Position numbers and translations under genes: made by a program. Below are positions 58,115-64,000 of a DNA stretch of 64,000 nucleotides, one piece after another (within the stretch, counting starts at the first letter, position 1; every line of letters begins with the position of its first letter). Source of the stretch: Blumeriella jaapii (lineage: Eukaryota > Ascomycota > Leotiomycetes > Helotiales > Drepanopezizaceae); NCBI GenBank assembly GCA_009599575.1, contig VWND01000005.1, forward strand, positions 1,240,001-1,304,000. The letters are read 5' to 3'. The notes beneath the pieces are model-generated. The model did not search any database, was not told where the DNA came from, and was given only the letters and a program-made list of their open reading frames with translations.

Positions 58115-61100
58115 ATGGCTCTCACAACCAACAGTCTGGTAGACGGCGAATGGGTCACCCGAACTCTCGATGTCAACACCGTGCTCCGCCACTACGACCA
58201 GCAAGACCGAGACGCCGCAGCGACTTTCGCGGAAGTCGAACGAGCCCCGAAGCTGGGACTTCTGACTCAGACTGTGATCCGCAGTCCTCTGGTGCATTGG
58301 ATCCTACCCGTGAGACTCCGGAACGACAAGACGCACGATGTAGCTTTCATCGGGGTACGATCTCTCCTTACAATTCTTTGACGTGGTTGCGTCCCCCCCC
58401 TGGAATCGATGCCTTGCTCGTCTCTGTTACCGCTTGCCGCTACTCTTGCGCTGTTCCCCGTGACTCTGTATCTGTACTAGTCATCAGAAGCTCGCAGCTG
58501 TCTAGCGATTGCCATGGTCACGAGACTCTTTTAGCTAACTTTCACAGGACGACTTTGTTCAGATCAAAGAGCTACGCTCGGATGGTCTCCTCTGGGATGT
58601 CATTCGGAAAGAAGACTTTGGTGCTCGCATACGAAATGCTTGTGTGGTCGGCTCACTCAAGGCGTATGAACGGGACCCAGATGTCATCGCCTCTGCGGGG
58701 GCCAAGACTAGAAACAGTGAAGATGACGCTTCGATGAGTGGTAACGAGACTACGCATGATTCCTCGTCCCCCAAGAGACAACTTCCGCCACAGTTCCTGG
58801 TGCTCCAACTCGATACTGGGGACTCGGTGTTTTTGATGATCAACCAGCGTAATGATGGCACACTGGAGTTCCTATCCAGCAGGCATCGGGTCTCCAAGCC
58901 CATGCTCAAACTGCAACCAGGTATGCATCTTGCCGTGGATCCAAGCTCGCGATATATGGTCGTCGGCTGCTCTGAGGCCGTCTTTGCAGTCTACTCCCTG
59001 CATTCCCGGGAGACCTTGAAAGAGCAGTTGAGGGAAGGCTTGCCTCTTCGACATGTTGACACCGAGACGCAGCAATGCCGCAATGGGGTCATTGTGAAGA
59101 TGGAATTCTTGCACCCTGCAGCCGACGATGACGAGCATATCATATTGCTCGTTCTGATGGTCATCAAGGGCAGAACACGCATGCTCCTGTACGAGTGGGA
59201 CACGGCTTGTGATCTCAAAAGGGTAGCGCCACGAAATCCCAAGGGTTACTTACTAGAGCCGGCACGCCAGATGCCACTCTTGCTCATTCCGCTGACCATC
59301 AAGTCATCATTCATCCTCGTATTCGATGATTCAATGGCGGTATGCCAGGATATTCTCCAAGGTAGTCCCAGGTTCATCGACTTCAACAACAGGCTTGATA
59401 AGCCAACAGCCTATCACCACGGCACAGGACATCCATTGTGGACGGCATGGACCCGGCCTTCGCGCTTGGAACGACATAAGGCGACTCGTGACGATCTGTT
59501 CATAGCTAGAGAGGATGGATTGATCAAGTTCCTCGAGATTGACTCCGAGGATGACGACATCGTTACTGCTGACAACAATATTGGCGAATTTGAGGCAAAC
59601 TGCGGGCCTGCCCTGGCGACTTTGGACTATCCCAACAAGAATCAAAAGAGTGGGGATTTGTTCATCATGGGAGGCGATTCGTGTGCGGGAGGAACATATC
59701 TGGTTAGACCTTGTCCCTTGCCCTTTTTCCCCTACTCTGGTTGTTGAAATGTCCAAACATATCCTGACCGATTCAAACGTAGCTCCAGGCAAGGAAACTT
59801 CCGATCCTAACAGAGCCTATGTATAATTGGGCACCCGCTCATGATTTTGTAACCACCTTTGATCCCGGAGAGCAGAATTCCATTGGCAACGGAACAGGGC
59901 TTCGCAGCAAGACTAAAATAGTCCCCAGGCCAGACCGAATATTTGCCTGCGTGGGTAAAGGAGCCAAAGGAGGTATCACCGAAATCAGACACGGGTATGA
60001 AGCCAATATCGGCCTGGAGGTAGACTATGATGCAACGATCATGCACGCCTGGGCTCTGTCCCCTGGTTCGGATCTTGAGGCTCAAGGCGGGCCTTACACC
60101 TTTCTGTTATCACTGGGAGATCGCTCTGGAGTATTGAAGATGTCGGCGGATGCTGTTGAAATCGAGGATTTGGAGTACACCGACACCAAGCTAGATCTGA
60201 ACAACCGGACTGTTTTGGCTGTCACCAGCGGGGATTTCATTGTGCAAGTGACCGAAAAATCGATCATCTTTACGAATGGTACAAGGGAGTGAGTTGGGCT
60301 GTTCGAATCAAAATACAAACTTGCTAATGTAGAGCCAGAGGTGTGTATAAGACACACGATCTTCTTCAGATTCACCACGAAGGAGCTTCTTTGGGCTGCG
60401 GATCTGCAATCGATCATGCGATAATTGATGAGAATCGTGTACTGTTCACTACTCGTCTTCACGACTTCAGCTATCTTCAGTGTCTTGACCTTCCACTGGC
60501 GAAGGACATGGACATCGACATCACCGCTCCTTGCACCATGTGCCAAGTTGCCCACGACGTCACAAGCATTGCCGCTGGTCAAATAGGAGAGGATTTGCAT
60601 GCCATTATAGCTAGCGGAAACAATTCAGGTCCGATCACTTTGACATTTCAATCTATCACAGGCAGTCTTGCCAAGCAGGTTATTCTCGCAACCAAGTATG
60701 AGAGCCAACATAAGAGTCTCGACGCGATTGTAAGCATGTCGTTGCTGTCGACAAAGGATGAAATTGACGTCGTCCTGCTATTATGTGGCACTCGCAATGG
60801 ATTGGTGGTTGTTTTCGAGATCGACAAAGCGACGTTCGTTCTCGTTGCTTCGCACACTACGGTCATCGGGGCCACACCTGTGCGTATCAGCAGAGATGAG
60901 TTCACCAAATCAACGTCGAGATTTTTCGCGATTTGCGACTCAAAAGCCTACATTCTGATACCTAAGACGAGCCAACTTCAGGGATTGGTTAGCGGGCGAC
61001 ATGTTCAGGGTGTGGACGTCAAACAAATATGGCTGTCTGACGCCTTAAAGCCCGAGCTTCAACAGCCCAAAATTACATCTGTTGCAGGGATGCGGCCTCG

Positions 61101-62527
61101 CTGGGGGAACTAGCGGCAGCCTGCTTGTCATTTCTGGCTCTCAATTGCTGATAACGGGTTTGAGCACGCATACCAAACCTGTCACTCGACAACTGGCTAT
61201 AGGGGGAACGCCGAATCGGTTGATGTACTCTCATACTCTGGGTCTACTCGTTGTTGCAGCGTCGGTGAATGGGAAATCGTCAATACTTTTCATTGACCCT
61301 GACTTCGGGGAGAATGTGTCCAAACCTTGGAACGAGGCGACTCAGACCCCCGTAGACTTCATCTCCGGTCTTGGAAACTCCGACGAGAAAATTTTCCGAT
61401 TGTTTGAGTGGTCATATTTAAAAGACGGCAAGACGTGGAAGTTTGTCATCGCCTCCACAAGTACAGGACGACTTACGATTATCTCGATACACGACGAGCC
61501 TCAAACCCATAAAGATACCCCACCAAATCATACATCTAACCAGCGGAGAATACGCTTCTATACCCGTTACAAATTCAAGTACAACGAGCCAGTCTATTCC
61601 GCGACGGGACTCCCAGGAGGCCTACTTTGGGGCGCGGGTCGGAAACTCCTTTACGACGTTCTTGACGCAGACAATAAGAAGTTCAGGCGTGTGGCGGAGT
61701 TTGACCTGCCATCACCTGCCATCAATCTGTCTTATGAAGATGGAGCTATATACGCTCTCACCAGTTGTCACTCTCTGGAAATACTCAAGTTGGTTACCGA
61801 TACAGTAGGCGGAGTCCGATTTGAGCGTACGCATGGTGATCAAGTTGCGCGCGACGCGCTCCATCATTTGGCAGTGGCAATACCTTCCCAACGTCCAATA
61901 CACCTGGTGTCTGACAAACTTTCCTCAGTCGTCGGACTCTGGCCCACTTATAACACCAAAGCCGATACTCTGGAGTCAGTCTTTGAGGCAGCACTTCCTT
62001 CTTCGATTTTGCGATTTCGGATCACGCAGTGTCGTCCAGTGTGGGACCCTGTCCGGAATCAGCGACAGTCCTCCGTGAGGACTACGATAGAAACAAGATC
62101 ACTTCCGAACCTCATGGGCAACTGCGAAGCACTGGGATTGTCTATCTCCGGGTCGTTCATCCACTTTGCCATTCTTGATTTCAAGACTTGGAGGTTCTTG
62201 AGATTGGTAATGGATTTGTGTATCAGATCCCCCGAGATATGCGAATTCACATACAAGGATGATCCGGTGCCTGCGGACACGGCGACCGAGCCGAAGATAA
62301 TGATGCATGTCGATGGCGATATTCTAAGAAAATGCGTAAGTTATCGGGCACTGGAGAGGCTGCTACTCCCCAAAACCGAGACTGGAGAATCAGTGCGGAT
62401 TTGGAAAAGATTCGTGGCGCTTCTTCAAGATGTTCACTGTGGGACTTTGGAAAAGGATGCCACACCTCTGGCGTACATCGATCAAGCCTATGCAGATATG
62501 GAATATTATCTCCGGCCTGTTTTGTAA
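58115..62527 (+). CDS. Large MMS1_N / CPSF-A-like beta-propeller protein, with one-base frame disruption
   Basis: Exons 58,115-58,354, 58,548-59,702, 59,783-60,288 and 60,333-62,527 give about 1,364 residues if one base is discounted. Overall shape and blocks (early LVLQLDTGDSVFLM; later IWLSDALKPELQQPKITSVA; LLVISGSQLLITGL; C-terminal FVALLQDVHCGTLEKDA) resemble fungal proteins with the MMS1 N-terminal domain, relatives of DDB1, CPSF-A and SF3B3, made of WD-like propellers that scaffold complexes. DNA repair or RNA processing is the inferred setting, not shown. Between 61,099 and 61,108 the frame changes: GCAGGGATG reads in one frame, GGAACTAGCGGC in the next, with an extra base in CGCTGGGGGA. 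No suitable intron fits, because the preceding residues are conserved-looking. Intron 1 is long (193 nt); the intron 2 acceptor could also be at 59,788. Confidence 0.72.
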
Positions 62528-63014
62528 GTAGCAAATACTCCATGGAAGGATGTTTCCATTCTGCTCCAGGTCGGCTTTAGGGGATGCCATTCTAACGGAA
62601 TGGTACCTTGGTACCCCGTGAGGCATGAGGCAAGACCTTGGTGGGAAACACCTACTCAGAGCGCGACGGCACTCTTTTCCTACTTGTATAATCAGTCATT
62701 CAGTCACATTTGTTATATCCTGGTATTTGAGCATCTGCGCGTGGATACCAGATTAAGGCGATATAGATACCTCCGTAATTCTCCTTGCACTGTAAATGTA
62801 AACAAAGGGAAAGCTCAGACCATAAAACATCTTAACCGAGCAGGTGCGGGGCAAGACACATTGCGCTAAGACAGTGACTGGGGTCGGGGGGTCGGCCTTC
62901 AACACTGGGAATTATGTGAATTGAAACTATTCCAACCTACGCAAAGAAGCACAAGCACCTCGCCTGTTCACGTCTTGAAGTCTTGCTTCTTCATCCATCG
63001 ATTAATACTTCACG
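62528..63014. promoter_or_regulatory. Intergenic region with eIF5B promoter
   Basis: 487 bp between the MMS1_N stop and the eIF5B start. No gene seen; a plus frame of 89 codons (62,600-62,869) has no recognisable content. Confidence 0.5.
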
Positions 63015-64000
63015 ATGCCGCCAAAGAAGAAGAATAACAACAAGAAGGTCGACGACTGGGAGTCTGAGCTGGGTGACCCAGTCGCCGCCGCCCCTCCACA
63101 GGAGACTACCGATGCACCCGGAGAGGCAGACGCCGAGGAGGAGTTCCCGGCAGGTGGGTTGATGGCCATGATGCGCAAGCGGGACAAGAAGAAGAAAAAG
63201 GGAGGACAACAGGACGATCTTGTCGAAGGCGAGGATCCAGCTGCCGAAGGACCCAGTCTGACTGAGAAGGCACCCGAAGAAGCTTCGATAGAGGATGAGT
63301 TCGCGCTGCCGAACAAGAAGGGGAAGGGAAAGGCTGCACCGCAAATGGTGGGAGAGAGGATGAGGACGATGAGAGAGGTGCTGATGGCAAGGTCCTCACA
63401 AAGGCGCAGAAGGAGAAGTTGAAGAAGGAGCGCGAGAAGCAAAGAAAGAAGGAGAATGTGCGTGCGGAACCGAGCTGCTTTTTCGAATCTGTCTAATGGC
63501 TATTTCTACAGGCTGCGAAGAAGAAAACCCCTGCTGCTGCCTCCAAGGCCCCCGACGCCGCAAAACCAACCCCGGACACAAAGATCGAAGAACCGACGAC
63601 AACAGCTAAGGCCCCTGCTGGGAAGGGTAAGAAGCTTCCCCCTGCACTGGCTAAGCTTCAGGCACAGCAGGAAGAGTTGAGGCGGCGGGAGGAAGAGAAG
63701 GCCAGGCTCATCGCGGAAGAGAAGGCTCGTATCGAGGAGGAAGAGAGACTGGAGGCAGAGGAAGAGAAGCGGAGGGAGGAAGCCAAGGCTGTTAAGAAGC
63801 AGAAAGAAAAGGAGCGAATCGAACAGCAAAAGAAAGATGGCACATACCTTACAAAAGCTCAGAGGGAAGAGAAGCTAAGGAATGAAATGAAGCTGAAGCA
63901 GATGATTGCGGCAGGTGTCAAGGTCGGCGGCCCTGATGGAGGAGAGAAAAAGAAGGCTGTCTATGACAAGAGGAAGAAAGGTGGGCGCAAGAATCCCGAG
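63015..64000 (+). CDS. FUN12: Translation initiation factor eIF5B, N-terminal part, with one-base frame disruption
   Basis: eIF5B is the GTPase that joins ribosomal subunits at the start codon. Only the disordered, charged N-terminus is in the window; the G domain lies beyond 64,000. Exon 1 is 63,015-63,457 ([20 protein letters not shown]) and exon 2 starts at 63,512, after a 54-nt intron with branch CTAAT. Exon 2 has the family Lys/Glu-rich coiled region ([40 protein letters not shown]) and [10 protein letters not shown]. Within exon 1 the frame shifts at GCAAATGG (63,341-63,348). One more A would join KAAPQ to an acidic run and [18 protein letters not shown]. As given, translation would end at 63,422. 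An A-run assembly error is likely. Confidence 0.88.

Noticed and set aside
61012..61087. An intron that would explain the MMS1_N frame change
   Set aside because: The acceptor TTGCAG looks good and the length is 3n+1, but it would remove the IWLSDALKPELQQP segment that matches the family.

Overview
The window looks like a chromosome segment of a filamentous ascomycete (Pezizomycotina; I cannot assign a class). The evidence is short introns of about 44-80 bp, a fungal ergosterol P450, a DASH complex subunit, fungal-type RRN7, and retrotransposons decayed in the style of repeat-induced point mutation (RIP). In the decayed DNA CpG is kept, CpA/TpG is depleted, and Gln codons have become stops. 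The window has two compartments with a sharp border near 39,300.

Positions 1-39,300 are AT-rich and contain no intact gene. The backbone is one Ty1/copia element (pieces at 3,455-4,809, 16,077-16,296, 25,041-27,051 and 34,407 to about 34,900). Three separate Ty3/gypsy elements interrupt its pol region: gypsy B (4,810-16,076, minus strand, 268-bp LTRs), gypsy C (16,297-25,040, plus strand, 265-bp LTRs, target duplication AATAT) and gypsy D (27,052-34,406, plus strand, LTRs of about 410 bp, target duplication ATACG). The 3' part of a fourth gypsy (A) opens the window. Gypsy B carries an unrecognised gene-like frame between pol and its 3' LTR. Gypsy C carries a long leader made of palindromes and an inverted pair of 14-bp minisatellite arrays. 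From 36,949 to 39,299 there is a mosaic of truncated ends of the same families.

Positions 39,300-64,000 are normal-GC, gene-dense euchromatin with housekeeping genes: ERG5 (sterol C-22 desaturase), ASK1 (DASH complex), a mitochondrial-type rhodanese, a YIP1-family Golgi protein, the ubiquitin-eL40 fusion, RRN7 (Pol I initiation), eIF5A, VPS52 (GARP), a TBC1D20/Gyp8-like RabGAP, a large MMS1_N/CPSF-A-like propeller protein, and the 5' part of eIF5B. Several pairs share divergent promoters (ASK1/rhodanese, ubiquitin-eL40/RRN7, eIF5A/VPS52, RabGAP/MMS1_N). They are not a pathway cluster. Two themes recur: translation (eL40, eIF5A, eIF5B, RRN7) and Golgi/endosome traffic (YIP1, VPS52, RabGAP).

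Three of the eleven recognisable genes (ASK1, the MMS1_N gene, eIF5B) contain a one-base frame disruption, two of them clearly at short homopolymers. This suggests assembly indels more than gene death. All exon coordinates were read by eye from splice consensus and reading frame; no similarity search was run.
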